Shown here in pieces: positions 15,819 to 25,890 of a DNA stretch of 64,000 bases (position 1 is its first letter; every line of letters begins with the position of its first letter). The notes beneath the pieces are model-generated. The model was not told the DNA's origin, made no database searches, and was given only the letters and a program-made list of their open reading frames with translations. Origin of the DNA: RUG12461 sp045661345 (GTDB lineage Bacteria; Bacillota; Clostridia; Lachnospirales; Lachnospiraceae); contig JAZRFM010000018.1 in the NCBI GenBank assembly GCA_045661345.1, positions 13,346 through 77,345 on the forward strand, written 5' to 3'. The translations under genes were made by a program, and so were the position numbers.

Positions 15819-17957
15819 ATGAGCAGTTTATTTACACAACAGATCTCTGCGAGAACGGAAGCGGATGAAAACATGCGGATCAGGGCGGACGAGCTCATCG
15901 AGGATGCTGTCAAAAAGAACCCGTCTGATGATGTGCTGGGAGGATTACGCACCAACCAGGAGGCATTGCACCGGATCCTTTCTCTCTGCGGGATTGAGGA
16001 TGAAAAGCTGGATAATCTGGAAAAAGAGGACATCCTTTTTACCAGAATCGAGGATGATCCCGGGTGGTACCGTCAGTTCTACGGGTATTGTATCGGCGTG
16101 ACCGGGAGCGGGGAGTATATCGCTCTGCTGCCGGGGCTGCTATCCGGGTATTATTATTTTGACGATAAGAAGAAGTGCCGGATCAGCGCCAAAAATGCCG
16201 GTCTCTTTGAAAAGGTCTATTGTCTGTGCAGACTTCTGCCGGAGTATCAGTTGGACATCCCGCATCTGATGAAATATCTCCTCAGCTTTATGCGGAACAA
16301 GGCGTTGGTTCTCTTTGTTGCCGCCACGGTGCTGGCAGGCATTCTGGGGATCGTATTTCCGCGGTTCATAAGCTTTTTGCTCAGACAGGCCGGGGATCAG
16401 GGAGACAGCTCCATCAGACTTATGATTTTTGTTGCGGTCAGCTGCGTCGTTTCGGAATTGATCCGGCTTTTGTTAAACGGACTGCTTGCTTATTTTTCCA
16501 GTGTTTTTACCAACCTGGTGAGCGGACAGGCGAAAAACGCGGTGCTGATCCGGTATCTTTCCGGCACGGACGAGGCGCCGGGGGAGGACAGGAGTGCTGC
16601 GAATGTCTGGACCGCGATCAATACCACACTGCCGGAATTTGTTGAGAATCTGGTGGGAGCAGGGCTCAACATGGTGCCGTATCTGATCTTTACCCTGTGT
16701 TACTGCTGGTCCTCCTGGGTCATCCTGGGGGGACACAGCGCCTGGATGTTTCTTCTCCTGACCATGTTTGCGCTTGCCATCTGGATGATCAACAAAGGAT
16801 ATGACCTGTGGTATAAACGCACGGTGCAAAACCGTATCCAGTCGGATCGAGTCGTGTTTCAGGCCTTCAAGGGTATTGAGAAAATCCGCAGCAGAGAAGC
16901 GCAGAAACGTGTCTATCTGAAATGGTCCAAAATCTATGCCACGGAGGCGTTTTGTGACAAGCAACGCAAAAAATACAGTGAGCTGTCAAACGTTGCACAG
17001 GAACTGATCACGCCGGTTCTTTCGCTGGCGCTGATTATTGTAGTGGTCAGCTCCTCCGTGACCTATTCCGCATTTATGACAGGCTCCCTCCTGGCCGGCC
17101 TCCTTGCGGGACAGATCGCACAGCTGGTGACCGCCGTGGAAAAGATGGTGAATACAAGGTCTCTGTGGGAGAACATTTCCTTTTTATTTGCGGAGAAGCA
17201 GCGGGAAAAGAAGATGAAGTGCACGGACTTTACGGGGCAGGTTTCGGTACAGAAGATGACCTTTGCCTATCCCGGGATGGAGCGTCTCCTGGACGGGATT
17301 TCCTTTTCGGTAAAGGAAGGGGAATATGTGGGAATTGTCGGGATGTCCGGCTGCGGGAAGAGTACCCTGTTAAAGCTTCTGTTGGGAATTCTGAAGCCGA
17401 ATAAGGGAGAGATCAATTACGGCAAGTATGAGCTTTCCGGTACGGATCAGCGGAGCCTGCTGCGCAATATGGGAATCGTCCTGCAGAATGAATCCCTGAT
17501 TCCGGGGACGATCCGGCAGAATATGATGATGCAGCCGCGGCCGGTGACGGAGGAACAGATCTGGGAGACGTTAGAGCGCCTGAAGATTGCGGATCTGGTC
17601 AGAAGCTATCCTTACGGTCTGGACACGGAGATCGGGGCGTCCGGGGCTGCCATGTCCGGCGGACAGATGCAGAAGCTTCTGATTGCGCGGGCCATCATTT
17701 CCAGACCGAAGATGATCATTTTCGACGAAGCGACAAGCGCACTGGATAATGTTTCCCAGAGAGAGGTCAAGGAGGCGCTGGATTCCATGAATTGCACCAG
17801 GATCGTGGTGGCACACCGCCTCTCCACCGTAAAGGATTGCGACCGGATCATCCTGCTGGATAAGGGGCATATCACCCAGGAGGGAACCTATGAAGAGCTG
17901 GTGGCGGAGGAGGGATTGTTCCGGGAGCTGGTGCTTTGTCAGGGGGCGGAAATATAA
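15819..17957 (+). CDS. NHLM-type ABC exporter, second subunit
   Basis: A 712-residue ABC transporter of the type paired with C39-bearing NHLM exporters. Residues 1-150 are a soluble N-terminal region without C39 motifs, as usual for this subunit; about five to six membrane spans follow (roughly 160-440). The ATPase domain has Walker A GMSGCGKST near 507, signature MSGGQMQKLL, Walker B MIIFDEATSALD and AHRLST. It begins 13 bases after the first exporter gene. No HlyD-like adaptor gene accompanies the pair in this window. Substrate unknown. Confidence 0.88.
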   Translation: MSSLFTQQISARTEADENMRIRADELIEDAVKKNPSDDVLGGLRTNQEALHRILSLCGIEDEKLDNLEKEDILFTRIEDDPGWYRQFYGYCIGVTGSGEYIALLPGLLSGYYYFDDKKKCRISAKNAGLFEKVYCLCRLLPEYQLDIPHLMKYLLSFMRNKALVLFVAATVLAGILGIVFPRFISFLLRQAGDQGDSSIRLMIFVAVSCVVSELIRLLLNGLLAYFSSVFTNLVSGQAKNAVLIRYLSGTDEAPGEDRSAANVWTAINTTLPEFVENLVGAGLNMVPYLIFTLCYCWSSWVILGGHSAWMFLLLTMFALAIWMINKGYDLWYKRTVQNRIQSDRVVFQAFKGIEKIRSREAQKRVYLKWSKIYATEAFCDKQRKKYSELSNVAQELITPVLSLALIIVVVSSSVTYSAFMTGSLLAGLLAGQIAQLVTAVEKMVNTRSLWENISFLFAEKQREKKMKCTDFTGQVSVQKMTFAYPGMERLLDGISFSVKEGEYVGIVGMSGCGKSTLLKLLLGILKPNKGEINYGKYELSGTDQRSLLRNMGIVLQNESLIPGTIRQNMMMQPRPVTEEQIWETLERLKIADLVRSYPYGLDTEIGASGAAMSGGQMQKLLIARAIISRPKMIIFDEATSALDNVSQREVKEALDSMNCTRIVVAHRLSTVKDCDRIILLDKGHITQEGTYEELVAEEGLFRELVLCQGAEI

Positions 17958-17978
17958 TGCCGGAATCCTCCGGAATCA

Positions 17979-18007
17979 TTGCATGAAACGCCGGAGGGTG
18001 CTATAAT
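17979..18007 (+). promoter_or_regulatory. Promoter of the GGDEF/EAL gene
   Basis: TTGCAT (17979-17984) and TATAAT (18002-18007) are 17 bases apart, about 80 bases before the chosen start codon. Directly upstream CCGGAATC occurs twice (17960-17977). Confidence 0.6.
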
Positions 18008-18086
18008 ATGTGGGCGCGGGATACGCCTGTCATTCCATGCAAATGTCCGCAGGGATGCACACGATCCCATAGAAGGAGATACCTCT

Positions 18087-21044
18087 TTGAAACCTTATCA
18101 ATTTGACGAAACAATTGCAAAACATCTGATGGAAAGCTGCATTCCGTTTGCGGTGTTCCAGCAGGTCAATGGACGGGTCGTCCCCCTGCTCTTCTCCGAC
18201 GGTGCCTGCGAGCTGTTTGCAGTCAGCCGTGAGCGTGCCATGGATGAGCTGACCCACCATCTTTTCGACAACGATCATCCGGATGACGTGGCACGGCTGG
18301 GAAATGCGGTGCTTTCTTTTGCTAAGGAAGAGGGTGAGTTAGACCTCCTGTATCGGGCAAAATCCGGGGAGGGTCTTAAGATTGTACATATCTGCGGCAG
18401 ACATGTCTATCTCGAAGAGGGGATTCGTCTGGCGGTGGTCTGGTATATGGACGAGGGCCCTTACGCAGGGGATAAGAAGGCATTGTTTGATCAGGTCATG
18501 GATACCATGTTCTTCCAGGCAAAGAAGCAGTCCGCTCAGGAATACGATTCCATGACGGGTCTCCCGCAGGTCAATTATTTCTTCCGTCTGGCAGGGGAGA
18601 CCTGCGGCAGGATGCGTGCGGCGGGCGAGCAGCCCGCGCTGATGTATTTCGACTTTAACGACATGAAGGGCTACAACCAGAAGCACAGCTTTGCGAAGGG
18701 AGATCTGCTGCTGCTGGGGCTGCGCGATACGATGGTGCAGCATTTTTCCAATCAGAATTGCTGCCGCCTGGGCGGAGATCATTTTATTGCACTGGGTTCC
18801 GCCGCGGGACTGGAGGAAGTGCTGGAGGACATTTTCCGGGATGTTGGCAGGATTAATCACGGGGAATCGGCAGCGGTGCGCGTCGGGATCTGTCTGAATA
18901 TCCCGGAGGACGGGAATATCGGTCCCGCCTTTGATCTGGCCAAGATGGCGGCCGACCAGAACCGGGAGAGCCCGGTGTCCGCCTACAGCTACTACACGGA
19001 GGAGCTGACCAAATCGGCGCGGCTCAGAAGCTATGTCCGGGAAAACATCGATAAAGCATTGAAAGAGGGCTGGGTACAGGTGTACTATCAGCCCCTGGTG
19101 CGCACGGCAAACAACAAGGTTTCCGATGAGGAGGCCCTGGCCCGCTGGATCGATCCGGCTCTCGGCTTCCTTTCTCCGGCGGACTTTATCCCTGCCCTGG
19201 AGGAGGGGGGGATGGTCTATAAGCTGGATCTTTTCGTGGTGGAACAGATTCTGGCGAAAATGAAGGAGATGGAGGAGAAAGGGTATTATATCGTACCCTG
19301 TTCCGTCAATATTTCCCGTGCCGATTTCAGATCCTGTGACATCGTCAAGGAGATTACAAAGCGTGTGGATGCTGCCGGGATCAAACGGGAGATGCTCACG
19401 ATTGAGATCACGGAAAGCACCGTCGGGAGCGATCTGGACTATATCAGAGCACAGGTGGACGAACTGAAGGCGCTGGGCTTCCATGTCTGGATGGATGATT
19501 ACGGCAGCGGCTATTCCTCGCCGGATATCCTGCCGAGCTTTCATTTCGATACGATTAAGCTGGATATGCAGTTTATGCGGCAGTTTGATAAGGGGGAGAA
19601 GAGCCGGATCGTCATCAGCGAGCTTATCAAGATGGCCATGAACCTTGGGATGGAGACCGTGGTCGAGGGCGTGGAGACACTGGAGCAGGTGGAGTTTCTG
19701 AAGGAAGTCGGTGCCACCAAGATGCAGGGTTTTTATTTCTGCAAGCCCATTCCGCTGAAGGAGATTTACAGACGGTATGAGGTCGGCGATCAGATCGGGT
19801 TTGAGAATCCTGCGGAGTCCGATTACTATGCGAAGATCGGACGGGTGAACCTTTACGATATCTCCCTTTCCAACGACGAAAACGAAGGGATCGGAGAATA
19901 TTTCAATACATTGCCGATGGCGATTTTTGAGGTAGGAGAGTCGGATGTGGCGATCATCCGGTGCAACGCCTCCTATCGGATCATGCTGGGAGACCTGTTC
20001 CAGCAGACCAATACTTATGTACGCGTCAGACTGGATACCTTCCGCAGCGGTTACGGCTCCCTGTTCGGGCAGACCCTCACGCATGTTGCACTCAACGGTG
20101 GGCAGCAGATCATCGACGAACGGACGGCGAACCGGAAGAAACTGAAGGTGCTGATCCGCAAGCTTGCAGAGAACCCGGTGAATCATATAGACGCCGTCGT
20201 GGTCATCCTGCTGGATATCAGTGACGATCATGACGAACAGCAGGCGCTTACCTATATGAGCGTTGCCCAGGCTCTTTCCTCGGATTATCTGGATCTTTAC
20301 CATGTGGATCTGGAGACGGAGTATTTCATTGAATACAAACCGGACTCGGATCACGAGGCCATTGCGGAGATCCGCAACGGGGATCAGTTTTTTGCCGCCA
20401 GCCGGAGAGACGCGGAGACTTATATCCATCCGGATGATCGAAAGGAGTTTATCGATGCCTTTACCAAGGAAAAGGTTGTGACCTCCCTCCGGACGAACGG
20501 CGTCTTTACCAAAACATACCGGCTGCTGACGGAGGAGGGCTGGATGTATGTCAATATGAAAGCCATCCGGATCGGCAAGGACGGCAGGCATATCATCATC
20601 GGTGTGAATAACGTCGATGCCCAGATGCGCCAGCAGGCGATGATAGACCACCTGAGAGAGGAGAGGCTTGTCTATCAACGGATCAGCGCCCTGTCCGGAG
20701 AGTATATCGCTTTCTACACAGTGAATCCGCAGACGAATCATTATCTGGTGTTCGATGCGCAGGAGGATTATCAGCGCCTCGGCATCAGCAGAGAGGGAGA
20801 GGACTTCTTCTCGGAGTCTATGGTGGACGCCAGAACCGTGATCCATCAGGATGACCAGGATGCTTTCCACAAAGCCTTTACAAAAGAAAATATCCTGAAG
20901 GAAATCGAGACAGTCGGGAGCTTTCATATGGAATACAGGCTGCTCCTGAACGGTAAGCCGCAGCCTGTCATCCTGAAGGCCGTAAAAACCCTGGAAAACG
21001 GAGAGGAGAGACTGATTGTCGGTGTGAAAAGAAAGACGCTGTAA
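18087..21044 (+). CDS. GGDEF/EAL cyclic-di-GMP phosphodiesterase with tandem C-terminal PAS-like units
   Basis: A 985-residue protein starting at TTG 18087, chosen because AGAAGGAGAT lies 6 bases before it and the promoter is downstream of any earlier start. Order: N-terminal sensory region (1-150), a GGDEF domain whose signature reads RLGGDHF (Glu replaced by His, so probably not a cyclase), then an EAL domain with EALARW, SVNISRADF, IEITES, MDDYGSGYSS, IKLDMQF and VVEGVETLEQ, i.e. all the usual phosphodiesterase residues. The last 350 residues hold two similar PAS-like units (starting near LSSDYLDLYHV and LSGEYIAFYTV), each ending in an IHPDD/IHQDD-type segment and a terminal strand. Predicted role: degradation of cyclic-di-GMP in response to a signal. 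No membrane span is seen. Confidence 0.9.
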   Translation: MKPYQFDETIAKHLMESCIPFAVFQQVNGRVVPLLFSDGACELFAVSRERAMDELTHHLFDNDHPDDVARLGNAVLSFAKEEGELDLLYRAKSGEGLKIVHICGRHVYLEEGIRLAVVWYMDEGPYAGDKKALFDQVMDTMFFQAKKQSAQEYDSMTGLPQVNYFFRLAGETCGRMRAAGEQPALMYFDFNDMKGYNQKHSFAKGDLLLLGLRDTMVQHFSNQNCCRLGGDHFIALGSAAGLEEVLEDIFRDVGRINHGESAAVRVGICLNIPEDGNIGPAFDLAKMAADQNRESPVSAYSYYTEELTKSARLRSYVRENIDKALKEGWVQVYYQPLVRTANNKVSDEEALARWIDPALGFLSPADFIPALEEGGMVYKLDLFVVEQILAKMKEMEEKGYYIVPCSVNISRADFRSCDIVKEITKRVDAAGIKREMLTIEITESTVGSDLDYIRAQVDELKALGFHVWMDDYGSGYSSPDILPSFHFDTIKLDMQFMRQFDKGEKSRIVISELIKMAMNLGMETVVEGVETLEQVEFLKEVGATKMQGFYFCKPIPLKEIYRRYEVGDQIGFENPAESDYYAKIGRVNLYDISLSNDENEGIGEYFNTLPMAIFEVGESDVAIIRCNASYRIMLGDLFQQTNTYVRVRLDTFRSGYGSLFGQTLTHVALNGGQQIIDERTANRKKLKVLIRKLAENPVNHIDAVVVILLDISDDHDEQQALTYMSVAQALSSDYLDLYHVDLETEYFIEYKPDSDHEAIAEIRNGDQFFAASRRDAETYIHPDDRKEFIDAFTKEKVVTSLRTNGVFTKTYRLLTEEGWMYVNMKAIRIGKDGRHIIIGVNNVDAQMRQQAMIDHLREERLVYQRISALSGEYIAFYTVNPQTNHYLVFDAQEDYQRLGISREGEDFFSESMVDARTVIHQDDQDAFHKAFTKENILKEIETVGSFHMEYRLLLNGKPQPVILKAVKTLENGEERLIVGVKRKTL

Positions 21045-21147
21045 TACCCCTTGCAATTTATCCGAAAACGAATATCATTATATATAGATTTAATTTAGCA
21101 TGATTCTATGGACATCAAATATACAATAGTAGAAGGGAGTATTTTTT

Positions 21148-22884
21148 ATGAAACGAAAAGGGAAACTGGTAGTGAAGCTGATGGGGATTTCCCTGATCTC
21201 CTTGATCGTCACGGCGGTTGTCCTGACGATTCTTGCCGCGGTGCAGATCGACAAGGCTTTTGAAGACACCCTGGGGGAGATGCTGAGAGCGCAGGCCCGT
21301 TCTCTGGCCGACACCTATGACATGGCGTATGAAGGCGAATGGATCGTGGACGAAGAGGGAAATGTTTACAAAGGAGGCGAACTGATCAGCGGCAACTACG
21401 AGCTGATTGATGAGATGAAGCATGATACGGGTCTGGATTACACCATCATCTGGGGCGACACCCGTGTTGCGACGACCCTGTTAAAGGAGGGCACCAACGA
21501 ACGAAACATCGGCACGCAGATTTCCCCGGATGTGTGGGCAAGGGTACAGACGGGGGAAATCGTCAATGTACGCCATATCGTGATTGGCGGCGTGAAATAT
21601 GATGCCTGCTATTCACCCCTGGTACAGCCGGATGGCACCGTTGTGGGATGCGCTTTTGCGGCACGTCCATCCGCTGACGTTCAGTCGCATATACGGGAGT
21701 CGATTCTTCTCATGGTCATTGTTGCAGGGGCAATCGTTGCAGTGATCGTCATCATAGGTGTGCTGCTTGCAAAGAGCGCAAGCCGGGCGATGTCGGCAAT
21801 TGTGTCTGCGCTGGAGAAGCTGGCAGGGGGCAACCTTACCGTGAAGATGGATCCGGAGCTTCTGAAGCGCAACGACGAGCTGGGTACCATTTCCGAAAAT
21901 GCCAAGACATTGACCGAGAAATTACGTACCGTGATTTCCGAGACGCTGGCGCTTTCCGGCAACGTCAGTTCCTCCGGAGAGGATCTGTCCGATTCCGCGG
22001 AGCAGGCGACGCAGGCTTCCGGCCAGGTTACCGAGGCTGTGGACGATATCAGCAAGGGTGCCGTATCACAGGCTGAGAGCATTCAGGTATCCGCAAACAA
22101 CACCAATGACATTGGCAATGACATTGAAGGGATCACCGCGAATATCGATGAGCTGACCGAATACGCAAACCGTATGAAGGATGCCTGCGACAGCGCGATG
22201 GATGCGTTGAACCAGCTCCTGAAGCAGAACGAAAACGTGGTTTCCTCCATGCAGGTAATTGATACCCAGATCCGCGCGACCAATGATGCCGTCAAGGATA
22301 TCAGCCAGGCATCCGAGATCATCACCGACATTTCCAGCCAGACGAATCTGCTGTCCCTGAACGCTTCCATCGAGGCGGCGCGTGCAGGGGAGGCAGGCAA
22401 GGGCTTCGCTGTCGTTGCTACCGAGATCGGATCTCTTGCGACACAGTCCGGAGAGGCTGCTGTCAAGATCAACGATGTGGTGAAGAACCTGGTAGCGGAA
22501 TCCGAGAAGAGCGTGAAGACCATCGAAGAACTGAATCATGAATTCGAAGCACAGTCCCAGCAGCTCGATCAGACGAGGAACGACATGACCAGCATGGCGG
22601 ACGGTGTGCAGAACGTCACCGACAGCTCCGTTATGATCGCAGACAAGGTACAGAACCTGGGTCGTGCGAAGAACAGCCTCATGGAGATCATCGAGGATCT
22701 GTCCGCCATCTCCGAAGAGAACGCGGCGTCCACCCAGGAGACCAACGCTTCCATGGAAGAGCTGAATGCGACCTTCGAACTGATCAATACCTCCGCGAAG
22801 GATCTGAAACATCTGGCTGTGCAGCTGAATGAGGAGATGAGCTTCTTCAAGCTGTCCGAAGAAGACGAACCCGAATCCAAATAA
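21148..22884 (+). CDS. Methyl-accepting chemotaxis protein
   Basis: A 578-residue chemoreceptor: membrane span at residues 10-32, an extracellular single-Cache-like sensor (about 35-185, with DYTIIWGDTRVATTL), a second span near 190-212, a HAMP linker, and a long helical signalling domain with the hairpin tip ISSQTNLLSLNASIEAARAG. AGAAGGGAG precedes the ATG. It is monocistronic: an AT-rich gap before and a strong terminator after. Together with cheV it indicates chemotaxis; the ligand is unknown. Confidence 0.95.
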   Translation: MKRKGKLVVKLMGISLISLIVTAVVLTILAAVQIDKAFEDTLGEMLRAQARSLADTYDMAYEGEWIVDEEGNVYKGGELISGNYELIDEMKHDTGLDYTIIWGDTRVATTLLKEGTNERNIGTQISPDVWARVQTGEIVNVRHIVIGGVKYDACYSPLVQPDGTVVGCAFAARPSADVQSHIRESILLMVIVAGAIVAVIVIIGVLLAKSASRAMSAIVSALEKLAGGNLTVKMDPELLKRNDELGTISENAKTLTEKLRTVISETLALSGNVSSSGEDLSDSAEQATQASGQVTEAVDDISKGAVSQAESIQVSANNTNDIGNDIEGITANIDELTEYANRMKDACDSAMDALNQLLKQNENVVSSMQVIDTQIRATNDAVKDISQASEIITDISSQTNLLSLNASIEAARAGEAGKGFAVVATEIGSLATQSGEAAVKINDVVKNLVAESEKSVKTIEELNHEFEAQSQQLDQTRNDMTSMADGVQNVTDSSVMIADKVQNLGRAKNSLMEIIEDLSAISEENAASTQETNASMEELNATFELINTSAKDLKHLAVQLNEEMSFFKLSEEDEPESK

Positions 22885-22904
22885 ACAGACTTTCCGGGAT
22901 CAGG

Positions 22905-22937
22905 CAGCCGGGGTTTGAAAGCCCCGGCTGTTTTTTT
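22905..22937 (+). terminator. Rho-independent terminator after chemoreceptor gene
   Basis: CAGCCGGGG and CCCCGGCTG pair across an 8-base loop and are followed by seven T. Confidence 0.9.
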
Positions 22938-23009
22938 ATGCGCAGATTCCCGTATGGAATGATTCCGGCTGATGACAGGGGCTTCTTCTTTGTGCATTTT
23001 ACCGAAAAT

Positions 23010-23064
23010 GGAATATTTAGTGTAAAAGGGTTGCGCGAAACACTAAATATGGTATGATTATAAT
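23010..23064 (+). promoter_or_regulatory. NrdR boxes and -10 element upstream of nrdD
   Basis: ATATTTAGTGT (23013-23023) and its exact complement ACACTAAATAT (23040-23050) match the NrdR box pattern (ACACTATATAT type). They flank the -35 region; TATAAT follows at 23059-23064. NrdR represses ribonucleotide reductase genes when dATP is plentiful, so nrdDG is probably under this control. Confidence 0.75.
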
Positions 23065-23115
23065 CGGTGTTGCAGGATACCGAAGAGACATCATCATAAA
23101 AGGGAGAGATGCTTT

Positions 23116-25356
23116 ATGAAAATCATTAAGAGAAGCGGGACGGAAGTCGAATTTGACATCAGCAAGATCCTGACGGCGATCAACAAAGCCAACCGGGAGG
23201 TTGAGGAGGTGGACAGGCTGTCCGCCGAGCAGATCCGGGAGATCGGCAACTATATTGAGAATCAGGGAAAGGAAAACAAACGCGCCCTTTCCGTTGAGGA
23301 GATCCAGGATCTGGTGGAGGAACAGATCATGGATAAGAAAGCCTTCAAGGTGGCGCGTACCTATATCACTTACCGCTACCGCAGAGCCCTGGTGCGCAAG
23401 TCCAATTCCACGGATCAGCAGATTCTCTCCCTGATCGAATGTAATAATGAAGAAGTAAAGCAGGAGAATTCCAACAAGAATTCCACCGTCAATTCCGTGC
23501 AGCGGGATTATATGGCAGGCGAGGTCAGCAAGGACATCACGAAGCGGTTTCTCCTGCCGGAGGAGATCGTCCAGGCGCATGAGGCGGGGATCATCCATTT
23601 CCACGATGCGGATTATTTTGCGCAGCATATGCATAACTGCGATCTGGTGAATCTGGAGGATATGCTTCAGAACGGTACGGTCATCAGCGGAACCAAGGTG
23701 GAGAAGCCCCACAGCTTTTCCACGGCCTGCAATGTGGCGACCCAGATCGTTGCACAGGTGGCATCCAGCCAGTACGGCGGTCAGAGCATCAGCCTGACAC
23801 ATCTTGCCCCCTTTGTGGAGGTCAGCCGTCAGGCGATCCGTAAGGAGGTGGAGGAGACGCTGGAGGAAACCGGCGTTGTCATGACAGAGGAGCAGATCCA
23901 TCATATCGTGGAGAAACGGGTACGCAGCGAGATCAAAAAGGGTGTCCAGACCATCCAGTATCAGGTGGTGACCCTGATGACCACGAACGGGCAGTCTCCC
24001 TTTGTGACCGTGTGCATGTATCTGGACGAGGCGAAAAACGAGCAGGAAAAGGCAGATCTTGCCATCATCATTGAGGAGGTGCTGCAGCAGCGGATTCAGG
24101 GCGTCAAAAACGAGGCAGGAGTCTGGATCACGCCGGCCTTCCCGAAGCTGATCTATGTGCTGGACGAGGATAATATCCATGAGGACTCCAAATACTTCTA
24201 TCTGACGGAGCTGGCGGCGAAATGCACCGCAAAGCGCATGGTGCCGGACTACATTTCCGCGAAGGTCATGAGACAGCTGAAAGAGGGAGATATCTATACC
24301 TGCATGGGCTGCCGTTCCTTCCTGACGGTGGACCGCTGCTCCGAGGTGAAGGGAAATGTTGCCAATGCCCTCAACTATGAGGAAGGGAAGCATAAATATT
24401 ACGGCCGGTTCAATCAGGGGGTGGTGACCATCAACCTGGTGGACGTGGCTCTTTCCTCCGGCGGGGATTTTGAAGCGTTCTGGAAGATTCTGGAGGAGCG
24501 TTTGCAGCTTTGCTACCGTGCGCTGATGATCCGTCATAACCGTCTGAAGGGGACCGTATCCGATGTGGCACCGATCCTCTGGCAGCATGGAGCCCTGGCC
24601 CGCCTCAAGAAGGGGGAGACCATCGATAAGCTCCTGTTCAACGGCTATTCCACCATTTCTCTGGGATACGCGGGCCTGCATGAGTGCTGCTATTATATGA
24701 CGGGGAAACCCCATACCGATCCGGCAGCAACTCCCTTTGCGTTGGAGGTGATGCAGCGGCTGAATGACGCCTGCAAAGCCTGGAAGGCAAAAGAAAACAT
24801 CGACTTCTCCGTGTACGGGACGCCCCTGGAATCCACGACCTACAAATTCGCAAAATGCCTCCAGCAGCGGTTTGGCAAGGTGGAGGGCGTGACGGACAAG
24901 AACTATATCACCAACAGCTACCATGTCCATGTGACGGAGCCCATCGACGCCTTTGACAAGCTGACCTTTGAAAGCCAGTTCCAGAAGCTGTCTCCCGGGG
25001 GCGCCATCAGCTATGTGGAAGTACCGAACATGCAGGGAAATATCCCCGCGGTGATGGCGGTGATCCGTCATATCTATGAGAACATTATGTACGCGGAGCT
25101 GAATACAAAATCCGACTACTGCCAGTGCTGCGGCTACGACGGGGAGATCTCCATCGTGGAGGATACCCACGGGAAGCTGGTCTGGGAATGCCCGAATTGC
25201 GGCAACAGGGATCAGAACAAGCTGAATGTGGCAAGACGCACCTGCGGCTATATCGGCTCCCAGTTCTGGAATCAGGGACGTACCCAGGAGATCAAGGAGC
25301 GTGTTCTGCATCTCGGCAACAAAACGATCCGGCCGGAAGAGTTCGCGGTGAAATAA
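23116..25356 (+). CDS. nrdD: Anaerobic ribonucleoside-triphosphate reductase
   Basis: A 746-residue class III ribonucleotide reductase making dNTPs without oxygen. The first 90 residues are an ATP cone (KIIKRSGTEVEFDISKI), the allosteric site for ATP/dATP. The central catalytic barrel includes IIHFHDADYF and CMGCRSFL. The C-terminus has a four-cysteine zinc site (CQCCGYDG and CPNCGNRD) and the glycyl radical loop RRTCGYIGSQ. AAAGGGAGAG precedes the ATG. The activase gene follows with no gap. Confidence 0.97.
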   Translation: MKIIKRSGTEVEFDISKILTAINKANREVEEVDRLSAEQIREIGNYIENQGKENKRALSVEEIQDLVEEQIMDKKAFKVARTYITYRYRRALVRKSNSTDQQILSLIECNNEEVKQENSNKNSTVNSVQRDYMAGEVSKDITKRFLLPEEIVQAHEAGIIHFHDADYFAQHMHNCDLVNLEDMLQNGTVISGTKVEKPHSFSTACNVATQIVAQVASSQYGGQSISLTHLAPFVEVSRQAIRKEVEETLEETGVVMTEEQIHHIVEKRVRSEIKKGVQTIQYQVVTLMTTNGQSPFVTVCMYLDEAKNEQEKADLAIIIEEVLQQRIQGVKNEAGVWITPAFPKLIYVLDEDNIHEDSKYFYLTELAAKCTAKRMVPDYISAKVMRQLKEGDIYTCMGCRSFLTVDRCSEVKGNVANALNYEEGKHKYYGRFNQGVVTINLVDVALSSGGDFEAFWKILEERLQLCYRALMIRHNRLKGTVSDVAPILWQHGALARLKKGETIDKLLFNGYSTISLGYAGLHECCYYMTGKPHTDPAATPFALEVMQRLNDACKAWKAKENIDFSVYGTPLESTTYKFAKCLQQRFGKVEGVTDKNYITNSYHVHVTEPIDAFDKLTFESQFQKLSPGGAISYVEVPNMQGNIPAVMAVIRHIYENIMYAELNTKSDYCQCCGYDGEISIVEDTHGKLVWECPNCGNRDQNKLNVARRTCGYIGSQFWNQGRTQEIKERVLHLGNKTIRPEEFAVK

Positions 25357-25887
25357 ATGTATCTGGCGGAAATGATTACGGCGGATGACGCCAACGGACC
25401 GGGGATACGGGTCAGTATCTTTGTGTCCGGCTGTACGAACCATTGCCCCGGCTGCTTTCAGCCGGAGACCTGGGACTTTCATTACGGCGTGCCCTATGAC
25501 GGAGTGATGGAGGAACGGATCCTGACGGAGCTGAAAAAGCCCTATTACGCGGGACTTTCCATTCTCGGCGGGGAGCCCTTCGAGCCGGAGAACCAAAGGG
25601 AGCTGATCCACCTGATCCGGAAGGTGAGACAACGCTTTCCCAATCGTACCATCTGGATGTACACCGGCTTCGTCTACGAATTTGACCTGATCCCGGGCGG
25701 GAGAAAGCATATCGAGGTCACGGATGAGATTCTGGACAGCATCGATGTGCTGGTGGACGGCAGCTTTCTGCTGGAGAAGAAAAATCTGATGCTGCATTTC
25801 CGCGGCTCCGAAAACCAACGGATCATCGACATGAAGCACACACGCCAATACAAGAGCGTGGTGCTGGATCCGCTGAATGACAACTGA
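25357..25887 (+). CDS. nrdG: Anaerobic ribonucleotide reductase activating protein
   Basis: A 176-residue radical SAM enzyme that installs the glycyl radical in NrdD. The cluster motif CTNHCPGC (CxxxCxxC) lies at about residues 27-34, followed by ILGGEPFEPEN, the GGE loop that helps bind S-adenosylmethionine. Its ATG directly follows the nrdD stop codon. A terminator follows. Confidence 0.96.
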   Translation: MYLAEMITADDANGPGIRVSIFVSGCTNHCPGCFQPETWDFHYGVPYDGVMEERILTELKKPYYAGLSILGGEPFEPENQRELIHLIRKVRQRFPNRTIWMYTGFVYEFDLIPGGRKHIEVTDEILDSIDVLVDGSFLLEKKNLMLHFRGSENQRIIDMKHTRQYKSVVLDPLNDN

Positions 25888-25890
25888 TCA

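Noticed and set aside
18339..21056. Long reverse-strand open frames (also 8047-9381, 23017-25848 and others)
   Set aside because: They lie opposite conserved genes, lack ribosome sites and give His/Gln/Leu-rich peptides typical of antisense reading in GC-rich DNA.
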